A stretch of 64,000 nt of DNA from Eopsaltria australis (Eukaryota > Chordata > Aves > Passeriformes > Petroicidae), in NCBI GenBank assembly GCA_034509425.1, contig JAVTVJ010000220.1:2418001-2482000 (forward strand), read 5' to 3'. Of this stretch, positions 12,441 to 25,700 are shown in pieces; within the stretch, counting starts at the first letter, position 1, and the number at the start of each line of letters is the position of its first letter. A model generated the notes under the pieces. That model had not been told where the DNA came from. It did no database searches and worked only from the letters and a program-made list of their open reading frames with translations. A program made the position numbers and the translations under genes.

Positions 12441-13680
12441 TGCTTTAAAACAAACAGTTTTTTCAAAGAGAAGCATTTTGAGGTAGGGAGACAGCTGCTT
12501 TGGAATTCCTGCATACATTTCGCAAGAAATACAATTTGGTGACCTGGCAGCTCTAGCATAAGTTGTACTTGATTTATGCTAGAGGTGTTCTTTAAGTATT
12601 CCCTTCTGGATCTATCTAAACAGTACCTTAACAATAGTGCTATTTTATTTAAACACATTTTTATTTATTTTCTTTCAATTATAATGATGAATAAGATCCC
12701 TCATAAATTTCCCAGTGTTGTTTCTAGCATTAGAGAAACAAAGGTCTTCTGTTCCTGACTAAGCTGGAGACACTGGGTTTGATCTTTCCTGCCTGCTTGA
12801 GGGTTTTTGACTTGTGTGCAATACTTTTATTTCATGTCCTGCTCACTCATTAAATACTTAGTGCAGTCTTGGATAAACTCATCCTATTTAAATAATGAAG
12901 TGACTCTTGACAATCACAGGCACGATTTCACTTTTATTTGGTTATTGATCAAGTGCTTTGCCAGCAGCTGATGTGTGATGAGCTGCCTGGTGTGAGCCTT
13001 GGAGCAGCTGCCCCTCAGTGTCCCAGCAGCAGGCAGGGGCTGAAGGGCACACGTGGAGAGCTTCTCCAGGAGCCCATGGATAATTGTGCATCACCACAGT
13101 GTGCTGCACACGGAACTGAGAAGAAGAGGGCCCAGGCTGTTCTGGTTTAATTGAGAATCGTGTCCACATCTCAAAAGAAGTGCTAATCACCTGCCCTCAG
13201 AAGACGTTTCTCTTCCAACATAGGTTGCTGGCAAAAGCAATGTGCAGGTGGTGGCTGTAATTACTTGCTGAGTACTATCTGTCAGTCAAAGCAGATCATA
13301 TTAAACCTACTGTTCCTTCTACTTCGTTAGAAAAAAAATGAAAAGTCCAGTAGAACCCAAGAGCGTGTGCTGTTCGTTGAAAACAAGGCACGTTCTCAAA
13401 GGCAAATGGATTGATTTTGAAACAGATATGCCATTATTTAAATGCTTCGTATGTGTGAGGTTCCAGTAACTGTCTTGTGCTGCACAAGAAGGCTGTTCCT
13501 GGGGTGGTTCTTCTCTCATATATTTTTCTGCCAACAGCTGATAACGAGACTGCAGCCGCCAGTGTCCAGTGGCACAGCCGCAAGATGAGAGTGACACCAG
13601 GTCCTGTGTCATGGTCATGCTTCTCCTCTGAGGCTCTCCTGATTTCTGATAACTGAGAGGCAGCACTCAGGAGTTCACAG

Positions 13681-13700
13681 GTCTGTCTTCTCTTTCTCAG
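13681..13700 (+). other. MAD1L1: Splice acceptor of the first exon
   Basis: A pyrimidine-rich tract (gtctgtcttc followed by tctttctc) runs directly into AG at 13699-13700. It marks the start of the MAD1-like reading frame and fits a strong vertebrate acceptor. Confidence 0.9.
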
Positions 13701-13845
13701 TGCCCGGATGCTGGAGAAGGCCCGGCAGCAGCTACAGGAGGAAACCCTGCGTGTTCAGAGCCAGCTCTTGGAGGAGAAGAAGAAACGGGAGCACCAGGAA
13801 GCGCTGGTCAGGCGGCTGCAGAAACGTGTGGTGCTCCTCACCAAG
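13701..13845 (+). CDS. MAD1L1: MAD1L1 internal coding exon (central coiled coil)
   Basis: This exon encodes part of MAD1, the spindle assembly checkpoint scaffold that sits at nuclear pores in interphase and at unattached kinetochores in mitosis, where it recruits and converts MAD2. The first base completes a codon split by the upstream intron. The following 48 codons read from Ala-Arg-Met and end in [10 protein letters not shown] immediately before the donor. The peptide is rich in Gln, Glu, Lys, Arg and Leu with heptad-like spacing ([29 protein letters not shown]), as expected for the long coiled coil. From memory of human MAD1 (718 aa) it corresponds to about residues 359-406, well before the Mad2-interacting motif near 540. 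There is no stop or frameshift, and it joins in phase 0 to the exon at 54586. The frame stays open into the intron by chance. I am very confident of the identity from the combined match of both exons. Confidence 0.95.
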
Positions 13846-13851
13846 GTGAGT
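13846..13851 (+). other. MAD1L1: Splice donor of the first exon
   Basis: AAG followed by GTGAGT is a near-perfect U1 site, directly after codons for Thr-Lys. It fixes the exon end in phase 0. Confidence 0.93.
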
Positions 13852-16800
13852 TCCCACACCATGTTTGGAAAAGCCCGTGTCCTTATTTCTTCTGCCAGGT
13901 GCAGTCCTTCCTATTTTTTCTTTGTTCACCTCCATAACTGGTGCTACAAAGCTGTCCTGGGGTCTTTGCATGATGGGTGCCGTGGGAGACATGAAACGCG
14001 TGTTTAGGATTTCATTGGAATGGAAGTGCCAGTGCCTCCTAAAACTGTGCTGGTGTTCCCCCCAGCTGGGCTCGTTCTGTGCTGGGGATACGTGACTTCA
14101 TCTGAGCCTTGGCATCCATGTGAGGGCAGAGAATTGAATCATGTTGTTGCTGGAGTGTTTTGAGCCACTGAAGGGAATTTATAATGGCTTTGGCTGCACT
14201 GCCTCCTTTCCTAAAGAGAACGAAGTGGCAGCACCTTGTCAACTGTTCCTGTGGAAAAACAATTTACAGAGAGTAAGAGATTTGCCTTCCTTTTACGCTG
14301 GGAGTCTGTTCAAATGTAATGGCAAGCACTAGACCAGTAAATTGAAAATACGTTTTAAGATTCTTTCTATAGAATATATCAAAGGGGTCTGCATCATCCT
14401 ATATCAGGTGTGCTCTCATGATGAAATTCTTTACAATAATTCTGAAGTCTGCAGAGCATTGAGAATTTTATATTAAATTCCGAGAGCTCTCTTTCCACAA
14501 AGGGAATAATAATTCCCTGTAGTCAGAATGAGGGTTACTTCACTTTCTAAGAATACTCCGTGCAAAACTTCCCTCATCTGAGCAATCTCCCCGGTGTTAT
14601 GAAACTGCTCACGTAAATGAGCTTATGTGTGTGCAGAAGGTCAGACTCCAGTAGTCAGAGCTCATGAGAGGGAGGCAGGCACATCACCACGAGGGGAGGC
14701 AGGAGGGGAAGGAGCTGCTCTGGTGCCTGAGCTTTAGGCTTTGATTTTCAGTGTCAACCAAAGCGTTTTGATTGATTTTAATTGCGCCGCACCCAATTTT
14801 GTGTAATTCCCGTGTCATTGTTGAGCCAAAGGAGCTGTGATGTATGGTGCAGTGAGCAGGGCCCTTGAAGCATGAAGCAGCCACTTTACAAGAGGATATT
14901 CCATCAGATCTTCTGACTGCAGAGTTTGATGCCATGGAGAGTCACAGAAGTGCAAAGAGAAAAATGGCAGCAGTTCTTTGAGCCTCGCACCAAGGCAGGC
15001 ACTGCAGTCAGGGTGGATGGACCAAACCCTCTCCATGGAAACAGAAAAGGCATCTCCTCCTCAGCCCTTCTCCTGCCCCCAGCAGCAGACAGCTCTCTGT
15101 AGTGTTCTAGTTTGGGACTGCCGTGGCTGGATAAGACACAGGTGGATACTGAGCCCGATAAAAACCCTTCCTTTATAACCTTCTCAGCTGTCTAACATTG
15201 TGCTGGACTGCTCAGCCCTGAAGGAAGTTTCTCAGATGGTTTCTAAAATATTCCCTTTGTTAACTTACTTCCAGTGCTCAGCAGAAACACTTTTTGTCAT
15301 AGAACATAAAAATAAAATTTCTTTCCTTTAAGTACGGGACAAAACCACAGCACTGCTTTGTCATGTGATGGATTGTATCCTGATTTTTATGGAAAGACAA
15401 ACCTTTGCTTTGTTTGCTGTGCTTCCCCTGAAGAGAAGTATAGGAAAAGTTGGAAGTGTTCTTCATCAGACTATCACAAATAAACTTGTGTTTTGACAGG
15501 AGAGGTTTTCAGTGTGCTCAGTGATTCCTCAGCTGACCTGTTTTGAAAGAATGAAGACTTTGGTGTTCTCTGAAAATTTGTATTCCATCCAGAGAACGCT
15601 GGGGTCCTTTGTGAAGAAGTACATGCATTATGGTTCTTGGACAATCTATCCTTGGCACTGTTTCTTCTGCTGGTTGCTCTTCTCATGCAAAATCAGAAGA
15701 AAGAATTTCATTTAATTAAAAAAGTATGATATTGTGATTTAAAATGAGATTGAGCAAATACATTTCCTGTCAAAAATAATTATTTTACATTGAAAGCATA
15801 TCACCTAGAATGGTATTTAATCATCTAATTAGTGGCAACAGTACTGTGGCGTGCTTTTATGTAATCTGAGAATGGAAAAGATGAGTTCTCTCTATTCAGT
15901 CTTTGTCTTGTTAAATAGGACTGTGAAAATCTAATTTGGGGGAGAGTATTATATATATGATTGAAATGCTATTGCTTTTGATAGTGTGACTTATGCATTT
16001 GTGTATGTTTGACCCTCTGCTAGGGCAGTGAGTCAGTTCCTGTGTGCTGAGCAAACAAGGCCTGAAAGGCATCAGAGGCGTTCAGCAGTGCAAGTTTAAT
16101 GCTGTAACAGTTTTCCTTTCTTTGGGCTCAGAGGTCTCAGTCCTAGCATATATTTTAAAATATGAATAGAAAACAGTAAGTTGTTCTTTGTTTGGTAACA
16201 GCAGTACCAAATATTTCAGCAGTAAATACACTCTCTTCAGGGGGTACTTGTTTTGCCAGTCTGATTCCTTCTCACTTCTATGGCTACTGATTTTTTTCCC
16301 CAAGACTGAAGCAATACTTTGTGGCTCTTACAGCCTGCCTGTCTCACTTGTCAGTTGAGCTCAGTTGCTGCTTGCCACAGTCTCTGTCTGTCTTGCTTGC
16401 TCTCATATTTCCATCTCAGTGCATTTAACGTCTCTGTCCATTGCTTCCTTCCTCGCCTCATTTGCTTCTTCTGGGTTTTCTTGATCTTACTTGGGCCTTT
16501 CCAGTTGGTTTACTGCTGGGAAGTGGCACAGATGTCAGTCTGGGAGAGTTCAGTGCATCCCTACAGATCTCTCTTCCCTGGCAGACTGGAACAGCATTCT
16601 CCAATCTCTGGATGTGACTGCAGTGGTCCAGCCCCATCGATTCCACTGCTGAGTGTGGGCTGGTGTAGGAGCTGCATCCTGATTATTCCTGCTCACAAAC
16701 TGCTCTTTAGAACGTGTTGGTTGATCATTTTGTCCCATATGTCCTTTTAAATCAGGGCAGGACTGAAGTTTTGTGATTTACATGTTTTCAATTAAACATA

Positions 16801-18119
16801 AGACTAGATTAGGACACCACTGAAACTTTCAAACATTGATAGCTGGAAGGTTTCTCCTGGAGTGTTACTCCCTTCACTTAAGGTGATGGAACAGAAATTG
16901 ATGTTTGAATGGATGGATTCCCTCTCTCTCTCAGAGATCTGCCTGGCTGGGTTTGCTGTCTGTCATGCGTTTTGCTTTCCCCTAGCTCAGAGTTTTGGGA
17001 AAATCTTTCATCTTTGCTTTAGTATCTGAGGTAGTTGTGATACAGCAGTACTGGGAGATGCCTGAAATGCTGGGGGAACACCTAGTCCACTTCTGCCCTT
17101 TTCCCTGTTTGATTTATTGCTGTATTTGCTTTGAATGCCATGTTTATTCACACAGTTTTGTATTTGACTCTTGTGTTGTCCTTAAGCTTTGGAGTGTTTC
17201 TTTTTCTGAGAGCTTTGCACACAACTCCTAGTCTTTGTTTGTCAAGAGGGCTTGTTAACAACAGTCAATTCTGCTACTAAATGGCTAAAACTGGAAACTC
17301 TTAGGAAATTTTATATGACATAGAGGCCTCCCGAAATGAAAAACCCTTTCTGAAAATCCTTATCTGAGAGTAAGCAGCTGATTGAGTCAGTATTTCATGG
17401 AAAGAAAGCTCTGGTTGGTTATTTCTGGAGGGCAGCTTCCAGAAGGCACAAGTGGGCCTTGAGCAGCAGCAGTGTTGCTGAAAAACAGCAATTAAGGCAC
17501 ACTGAAAAGCCTCCAAAGCCCTCTGATGTGGAGGGCCAAAGGCTGACCATCATCTCCTCCACTCCTCGAGTGATTTTCCCAGGTTGTGATCAGCCCTTTC
17601 TGTGTTCCTTACTCAGCTGCTGCCAGGGTTCAGCCCTGCCAGGCTCTTCCCCTGCACGTGTTCAGTTCAGTGACTCCTGAAAGCAGAGATTCCTTCTGTG
17701 CCCAGAGCTGGTGGAGGCTCCTGCAGGAAGCTCTGGAGTGAGTGGGATCAGCCCATTCCACGTGCTGCAGGTTTGACCAGAGACTAAATGCCCTGATTTT
17801 TGCAGCCAGGGCATGATCCTCTGCAGGAAGCTCAAAACTCAGAATGGGAAGCCCAATTTCAGTTACTTTTTGTAACTTACTCCAAATGAGGCCAATTTGC
17901 TCCTGAAATTGTAGGCTTTATGCATGCACACTGCCATAATTGCAGCCCTTGCTCTCGTATCAGGCATAACACAACGACTGAACTGATGTGCCTGTGTTGG
18001 ATGTTGTTGCTTCACTGTGTTTATTTCCTGTCTGTGCACTTGTCTGCCTTTGGGTACTTGCTGCCCGGAGAAGAGACTGAAAAATTCCCTTTTGTTTCCT
18101 GAGCTCTCAACCAGATCAT

Positions 18120-18460
18120 GTGATATGATAGGAAATCTGTTTCTATTGAGACATAATTTAGGCCATCACCATAAAAGTTAGAGATTAAACAAGTATTGAT
18201 TAACCAACTCCAGCTGACTGCTGATACCACATGTTCCTGGAGATATCAGTCAGTGTGAAGTATATTAGTGACTCCCAGAGCTGAGAGTGGCAAAGATGCA
18301 TCAGAAATGGGACTAGGTAATTAAACTGTTCATTAAGCATGGCAGATGCAGAGTTCATGACTTGATTCGCCATCTGCTTTGTTTTGTAATCAGTAAAGAT
18401 TTAAAATAATGCTGATGGCTCCTCTGTCATATCGGGTCCTGCATGATGTTTTTTCTGAGG
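18120..18460. promoter_or_regulatory. Candidate conserved block
   Basis: This AT-rich but low-homopolymer stretch contains gtattgattaacc near 18195, gtaattaaactgttcattaag near 18317, an E-box catctg followed closely by a SOX-like ctttgttttg near 18371-18386, and rare CpGs (attcgcc, atcggg). There is no repeat signature and no coding frame. The idea of a regulatory element rests on motif density alone. Confidence 0.22.
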
Positions 18461-19703
18461 AGGTTCATAGATGATTTTAAAGCACGAGGAAGGATCTCAA
18501 AGTTCTGGGTGTGCAGCAGAGAAGGTGAATTAACCCTTTTCCTGGGATTTGTAAAAAATTAGCTGTGAACACAGCAGTCAGTATTGCACTGAGCAGCACT
18601 GAAAACAGGCACTTTGGCAAGCAGATCCTTGTGACAGACCTTTTGGGCATCACACCCTGAGCTGTGCTCTGCATCCAGACAGCACAGCCGGCCTTGGGGC
18701 AGGCCTGAGCTGCTCCTCTGGGCTGTGAGCAATATCCAGGGCTTTCCCTGGATTTTATTATACTCCTGCCTTCCTTCAATCCATGTCATGATTCTATGGA
18801 TGTCATTTAAGCAGTGCTGTTGCTGGTGCATCACCAGCTGTGCTGCTGCTCCACACGTTGTTGTTAATTGCTGTCAGCCTGACCCTGGCCAAAGCTTTCC
18901 CTCTGCTCACTGTGTCTCCCCTTTGTGGGTTTTTATAAACTCAGGGAAGTTAAATTCCTTTTTATGCCTGCAAATAAATACATTTTAAGGCAATTAAGCA
19001 AGGCAGGTTTTGTGACTGCTTCCTTAGCCCATCCTTGAGAAGAGGGAGACAAGACCCTGTGTCTGAAAGAGACTCAGCAGCCTTTTAGATTGGGCACAGG
19101 TCTCTCTAATTTCAACTTGATTATATTAATCAGTTAAACAATTTCGGAGAAAAGGTGGTTGGTAGTTAGGGGTGGAGGAGGATAACAGCAGAAGGAGACA
19201 AAAGATCATTAACAGGTGTGAAAAAGAGGCAGAGAGACAATTGCTGCCTGTGGAGTGCAGGGGCTCGGAATAGGTCACTGCTGAATTTTAATTTTTAGTA
19301 ACCAGTAGCATCATCAATTTTAATTCCCAGACTCCTCTTGCCTTTTTTAAAGAATGAAGACCAACAGGTCAGAGATGAGGTAGGTGATTTTATGAATAAT
19401 TCTCTGCCCTGTGAGCTCTGTTAAAATGCTCCTGAGTTCAGTCTGATGCAGGGTGGTTGCTGGGTTTCATGTTTGTGGTTTTCAGAGGAGTGTCTGGGTT
19501 ACTGGATAAAGGGTGCTGAGTTTTGTGATGAGAAAGTCGGATTTGGGAGTTTGATGACTGCTGCCATAGACATTTTTTGTTGGAGTTAAGGAAATATCAC
19601 ACTTTGCTTTTGTTGGCCTCTGAGTGCCTTCTGTCTATGAGGTGGAAAGTGCCCCAGGGAAAAGGAGTTCTGTGAGGAGTTATTTTAACACTTTTAGTTT
19701 TTA

Positions 19704-19768
19704 GGGGGGGTTTTTTGGTTTGATCTTCCCCTCCCCCCCAGCCAAAAGTTGTGGTTTTTTTTTTTTTT
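19704..19768. repeat. Homopolymer cluster G7 / C7 / T14
   Basis: A run of seven G (19704-19710) is followed by a T-rich spacer, seven C (19733-19739) and then fourteen T (19755-19768). The G and C runs could pair as a stem across a loop of about 22 nt. It is a low-complexity tract in the intron and is likely unstable in replication and sequencing. No gene is associated with it. Confidence 0.7.
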
Positions 19769-22700
19769 CTTTAAAAACAACTTCTTCCAGTTATTTGCTG
19801 TGTCATGTTTTAGTCCTGATCCACTTAACCACATCCTGGAGCTCAGGCAGCTGCCTCCACATGTAGCAGTGTTGGAGGTATTTTGCTGTACCACTCTTTG
19901 GCTGCAGTAGATACCCTGAAAGATAACTCCACAAATTTGTGTTCTGACAACACGTTTACTGTCTAATTTTTATTTTTTTTCATGTCTATCACTTTACCTT
20001 TCTTAATCATCTTGTAATCTGCATTGTGAGGATCTTTAATTCATGCTCTCACCTTCCATACCTAACAGCTTGCTAGGATCTGTTGACCTGATTTCAACAA
20101 TCTCTAGATCTCAGAGTCTGAGAGTGATTTTTTTTTTTTCCCCCCTCATTCTGTCCCCTGTAATTTGTCTGCTTCTGAGTTTTATTTAGCTTTTAATGGA
20201 ACGGTCTAACTCCAGTTTTCAAGGAAGTTACTACAGGGAATACAAAAGAACAAATACAAATTTTTTTCAGCCTCAACTGTTCCCCAAGTCACTCAGCCCT
20301 GCCCCTAGAGAAGCACAGCAGAGCTGATGGCTTCACCCTGGCCTTGTCACCACCCAGCCACAGTATTTATTGAAATGGTTTCATCTGCAGCACTGCCCTT
20401 TCTGTAGCTTTCTGAGCACAATCCCACAATACTCCAATGGCAATTTTTGCAGACACTTGTGCAGTGACAAACTAACTCTGTGCTGATTTACACTTGATGC
20501 TTCGTTATTTTCATTACAAGATCCTATTTGCATGCTTGACATTTTAAAATACTGTGTTTGGAATGTGTTATTTATTTTGAGACCTTTATTAAGCAACCTC
20601 AATCTAAGGGTTTAATTGTTACTGATAGCTAAGAGTATAATTACCTCAGTAAAATATCATGGCTATATTAAGCAAATGGCAATTGTCTTCCAGAATAAAA
20701 TGAGTACAAGCCATTTTCCTTTGAAACAGGTTGTTTCATGAGGCCTGCTAATATCATTTACTGATACAATTGCAGAATCTCTCTATAAAGAATGAATAAG
20801 GAAAGCTGAGATCGATGTGTTTGTGGAAGGGGCTGGCTGCAGCAGTGTTGAAGCAGTGCACAAAGACCTTTTGGGAGGAGGAAGTATCTTTAAATTAAAC
20901 CAGAAAATGTTCCTGTTTCTCAAGTGAGATTTGCAGATTTTGGCAAGTCAGAAGAATGTGGTTTTGCTGGTGTGGGCTCCCAGAGCAGTGCCTGCTTTTC
21001 TTTTGCTTAGTTTTCTTTTTTGCCAGTGTTCCTTGCGCTGCCTGACTTGGTCATAGTTCTACTACAAGTTTACTACTCACTTGTTTTGAGTCAATGAAGA
21101 AAGCAGCAGAGCTGTTGAGTTCTCACTTCCTTATCCTGCTCCAAAATGACTTTTCAAAGCCCAAGAGTTCCCTTAGTTGGACTTGTCAGTCTGCATTTGT
21201 CAAAGGTGTCTCTGGCTCTGAGATGTGGGAGCTGGTCCCAGGCTGTGGGCACTGCATGTGTTTGGGAGTTGAGTTTGCCCTTCTTGCTTTCCACTGCACC
21301 CTCTCTAGTGAGATCTTTTCCTTTATTGTCCTAATTCCTCATAGCTGGTGGATAAATTTGCCTTTTCCTTGACTTTGGATGTTGTACTTTGTGTACCTGT
21401 GGGTACCTGTAGGAATTTGTCCCACAAAAGGAGGCAGGAAGGTGATGAGCTTTGTTGGAGTTGAGCTTTATCACCTGAGGGTTCTCAACATGGAAGTGGT
21501 GAGTGTGAGTTCAAATGGCCAGCCTGGAGGCAGAAGATGAATTGGCCCATGGGCCTTGGTTCCTTTTCCCTTTTAGAAGCATAAAAGAGCTCATAAAAAT
21601 TATCTTAGCACTTTTCTGGGAATCAGTTTTGTGTAATTCTTTCTCTTGCCTTATTATGTATTTGGGAAAACCTTGCAATGATCAAAATATGGAGTTCATT
21701 ACTATCTTTATATCTGATGTTTTTGAGGTGGAGGCACAAGGACAGCCTCTGTATTCTTATTGATGTTATCTCTGACATAACTTCTATTTAAGCAGCAAGT
21801 TTAGAGGGTTTTTAAAAATTTTATAACAATTCAGAGTATGCAGCAAAGTTAAAAGTTATGTGTTATTTTATGAGGTATTTGTGAAGAACAATAGAAATGT
21901 GATTTTTTTTTTTTCTCCCAGAATACTGACTGGATTCTGCTTTGTTCTGCCCCCACTAGATATTAATGCTCACTGCTAAGAGGTTAGATTATGAAAATTA
22001 GAAATATACCCATAAAAGAATTTATATGACCTTCAGTTCTCATATTTCTCCGAGAGAAAGGGCTGTAGGACTTCTAAAGGTAAAATATTCAATAAAAAGA
22101 AATTAGGTTAATCCAATGTTATGGCTGAGAATTTAAACTCACCCAGGTCAGGTAATTCAAAGTTATAGTTCCCTTGATGCGTGTGCTGTAACATTTATTC
22201 CTCAGCTCCTCAGCTCTGAATTATGAAGGATGGTTGAGCAGGTCTGGCAGGGAAGATGGATGGCTGGAATGAGGGAGTGATTGCTGGGGGAAGTCAGGCA
22301 GAACAAGCCTGACTGCTGGGCAGGGGCTTGGGCAGCATCCAGGGATGGGGAAGGGGCTTAGGATTTGTGAACAGCAGGCTCTGAAATAGCAGCAAGGCTA
22401 AGCTGCACAAAAAGGGTTTTTATTTTTTTTTGCATTTCTTTGTTCCTCGGATACTTAGGGTTTGAAGGCATTAATCTCTCTGCCTCTTAGAGTGGTGGTA
22501 TTGCCACAGGAGCTGCAGCTTTGAATCTCTGACTCCTCTCTGTTTTAATTCTCAGCCATAAAACTGGATTAACTGGGTTTGCTTCAAGTTGAATTGCAGT
22601 GGATTTTTTTTTATTTATAAAGGATAGGAGAGCGAGATAATTAAGTAATTGCACAGTAGCTTATTTCAACATGTGATGTGAGCCTCTGGTAAGAACAGCT

Positions 22701-25700
22701 GCACTACTCAGACACCAGCCAGAGCATCCTTTCAAACGAAGACCCAAAATCTTGATGAAACTGAAGGACTGTCTGGAGAACTGAGGAGTTTTGGATTGCT
22801 CCTGGCACAGTATCATGCAGTACTGACTGTGTTGTTCACTGTGTGTTCACAACATCTCAGGTCAAGCATTGCTTAAATTGATGAATATATTAGAAGTCAA
22901 ATGAGGTTTTACAAAGCATCTTGGAAATGGTCTCTGACCCATGATTTGTTGCATTTAGGAGAAATGTACTGTTCCCTCTTTTATGAGGACATTTGTTTAG
23001 GTTGTATTTCAGACAGAGTCAAAAACTGTTCAATAGAAGCTATAGAAAATTTGAAGAATTGGTGTAGTTTCAGTTAATTAATTCTGATTGATGTCATGAG
23101 ATTATTATATTGCAAATTTCTCAGTATACAGAACAGCTGCTGGGTTTTTTCAGTGTTATGTGGGGCAGGACCAGTGAAGAATCATTAACTGTAAACTTGC
23201 CTGTTCAGGTGGAACCAGTCTGGGGCAGTGGGGGCAGCTGAGGCTTAGTTTTCTGTCTGTATGAACCCAGAGCTTCAGGATTTCCCTAGAAAGATCACTG
23301 CCTTTTTGAAGTCAAGAATTTAAAAAGGAATCAACAGGTAAAGTGTGAGCATGAGACAGGAAAAGAAGATAGGCTTTTTACACATCAATATGATGTTGGA
23401 CTTCCCTTCTGTCAGGAGGAGATCTCTTCTCACAAGAGTCTTCTGATTTGCAGAGGTTGGATTAGGAAGGTTCTATAAGCCTGCAGGGCATCCAAGCTGC
23501 TTTTTAAGCTTAGGGAGGCTTGGCCAGAGTAATGTTTAAATATCTCTGTGTCTGCATCTCCTTACCTTCCGTGGGCAGTGAAGTGCAAGGATTCCAGCAG
23601 ATGTGTTCCTTTGCCTGCCATGGTGTTGGGTGTGTACAAAGCCATGGGCTTATTCCAGTGTTGTGCCATCCCAGCTCCTGTAGCAACACTGGGGAAAATG
23701 GAGACTCCACCTTACTTGGTCTTTTAGTCGATTTTATTTTGGATTCCACAAGTCTGTATGTAAGGAATTGAGTGGTTTAAGTGCAAGTTGCTGAAAGGGT
23801 GGAGCATTTTAAACTGATCACCTTCCTGCAAGTGTTTGAGGAGGTTTGTGCTGTTCTCGTGCCTGGGAGCTGCAGGCACCTGAGGGCTGGCTTTGACATC
23901 AATGGCAAAATGTGCATTCTGCAGGTTCTCTGTGCCAGCCCCTGCTGCAACTGCAGCATGTGCAGTTTTCCTGCAGCTGGATATTCCTCCCCTGTCTGCT
24001 CCCTCTGAGAAGTGAGCACACTTCCCCTGCTGGGCTATTGCACCGTGCCCATGGCACTCTGGAGCTCACTCTGCTTGTCCTGAGTGCCTGGAAGGAGCTG
24101 TAAAATCTAAATATAGAAAGAAAGGCATGTCAGGACTCAGCGCTCCCTGTCCTTGTGAGCACTTGACCATGACATGCAGCAGATCCTAGGGAGAGCTTTG
24201 ACCTTCTTGCCTGTAGAACACATAGGTTTGGAGTGGGGTGTGCCTGAAGCCCTGTGAGCTCAGTCTCCATGGGACAGAGCCAAGAACTCATTCCCCCTTC
24301 AGGGAGAGGAGATGCTCCCTTTGAGCAGCAGAGTCTTCTCTCCACTGGAAGAAGCAGCTGGAGGAGCTCCTGCTCGGTGGGTTACAGACAGGTCCAGCAC
24401 CTTGTTACTGCTTCACAGATGGGAGAGTAGCTGGGAAGGGTCATTGTGTGCATTGAACTTGTGATTAAATTAAAGATAAACATGGATGTGGAGTAATGTC
24501 TCCTTCAGGATGTGCATAGAGCCGTGTGCTTCTACAGGGCATTTGCAAAAGGAACGTGCAGCTCCCAAAATGGTCTAGTGTGTGAGTTAGGAATTTAAGC
24601 AATTTAACTCCTCTCCTCAGTTGCTGCTTTTTCAGGCACATATATAAGCTGCAGAAGTTTTATGTTTCATGCTCGTAACAGGAGTTCTGCTCTGTAAATA
24701 GTATTTTCAGCTTTGCAGATAAGGAAACACTTTCTGGCTTTAATAAATTAATTTTTCTGTTGATAACATACTACCTTTGGAGACCAACTTTTCAGGTTGA
24801 CATTTCTATTATATTAATTACAAAGAGAGGAGAAGCTGTGCTTGTTTTGTCATTGGGAAATGCCATTTGCAAAGTTATTGGAAAACTGACCTTGTCACAA
24901 GTGTTATTGCATTATCCCTCAGTGAGGGCCACCACAACTGAATGACAAGAAAAAAATGCAGAAAGAAAAAAGCAATTTCAGGAGATATAATGAAATCAAA
25001 ACAAAATGCCTTTTATCCCTCTCCAACGTGAAGATGTTTATTAAGATAGTGTATGTAAGAGTTTGGTGCTGGGGGAAAAAAGTGCCTGTGAACCATTTGG
25101 GGTTGCTTTTTAAAAATGAAAATCACCATACAAGAGAATTCTTGACCTTTTGCATGAAGTGAACATGAACAAGAGGCAGTGCTTACTCCAGTGCCATCTC
25201 TCCCACTCCCTGTTTTCACTGCATATCCCTGTCCATTATCCTTTTTCCCTCTTGCTCATTCTGCTCATGAGGCTAAAGGGGCTCAGCCTGCATGGACCAA
25301 AGCCCCCACCCAAGGGCGGGATTGGGGGTATCCTCTGCCACCTCAGTGCTTGGAGAGCTCACCCTGGAATCATTTTCTTTCCCATCTCTAGTTCACTCTG
25401 CCAGTCCTTTAAGTAAATCTCAGCTCTTCTGTTTGCTTCTAGCAAAATGCCAAGCAAATAATCTGTTTGTTTTCTCCTTTCCCTCCCAGTTTAAAACCAC
25501 AGAGCTGTTGGTTTTCTCAGAGCCATTCCTTGTTCTCCCTGAGCACTGGGGAACAGCAGCAGCTGCACTTTCCTGCTCTGCCTCAGTGCCCCATCCAGGC
25601 ACAGCTCTGCTGAAAGCTCTGATGATTGCCTTCTGCAAGGGGTTGCCTGCTTTCATGTGCCTCTAAACAATCCTGTGCAGGAAAGTACCACTCAGCTTGG

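Larger units (their letters stand above)
1..13700 (+). other. MAD1L1: MAD1L1 intron (3' part), upstream of the first visible exon
   Basis: This stretch is non-coding and ends at the acceptor before the exon at 13701. Its 5' end lies outside the window. The next exon begins with a single base that completes a codon, so the missing upstream exon must end two bases into a codon. Recognisable contents are a CR1 fragment (3018-3157), a solo LTR (7070-7450), and motif-rich blocks at 2086-2720, 6520-6790 and 12225-12440, all listed separately. The remaining parts (about 1-2080, 3160-6500, 7455-12200 and 12450-13680) are ordinary AT-leaning sequence with T-runs and few CpGs. I see no repeats or genes there. 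The short open frames on both strands resemble no protein family I know and are taken as chance. Confidence 0.85.

Noticed and set aside
16319..16750. 143-codon open frame on the + strand, Leu/Ser/Cys-rich
   Set aside because: The hydrophobic look comes from the pyrimidine-rich strand. Overlapping frames are open on the other strand too, and no known membrane protein is matched.
18777..18801. CR1-like 3' end (catgattctatgg)
   Set aside because: Only the terminal octamer-like word fits. The upstream 120 bp do not follow the CR1 order, so it is likely chance.
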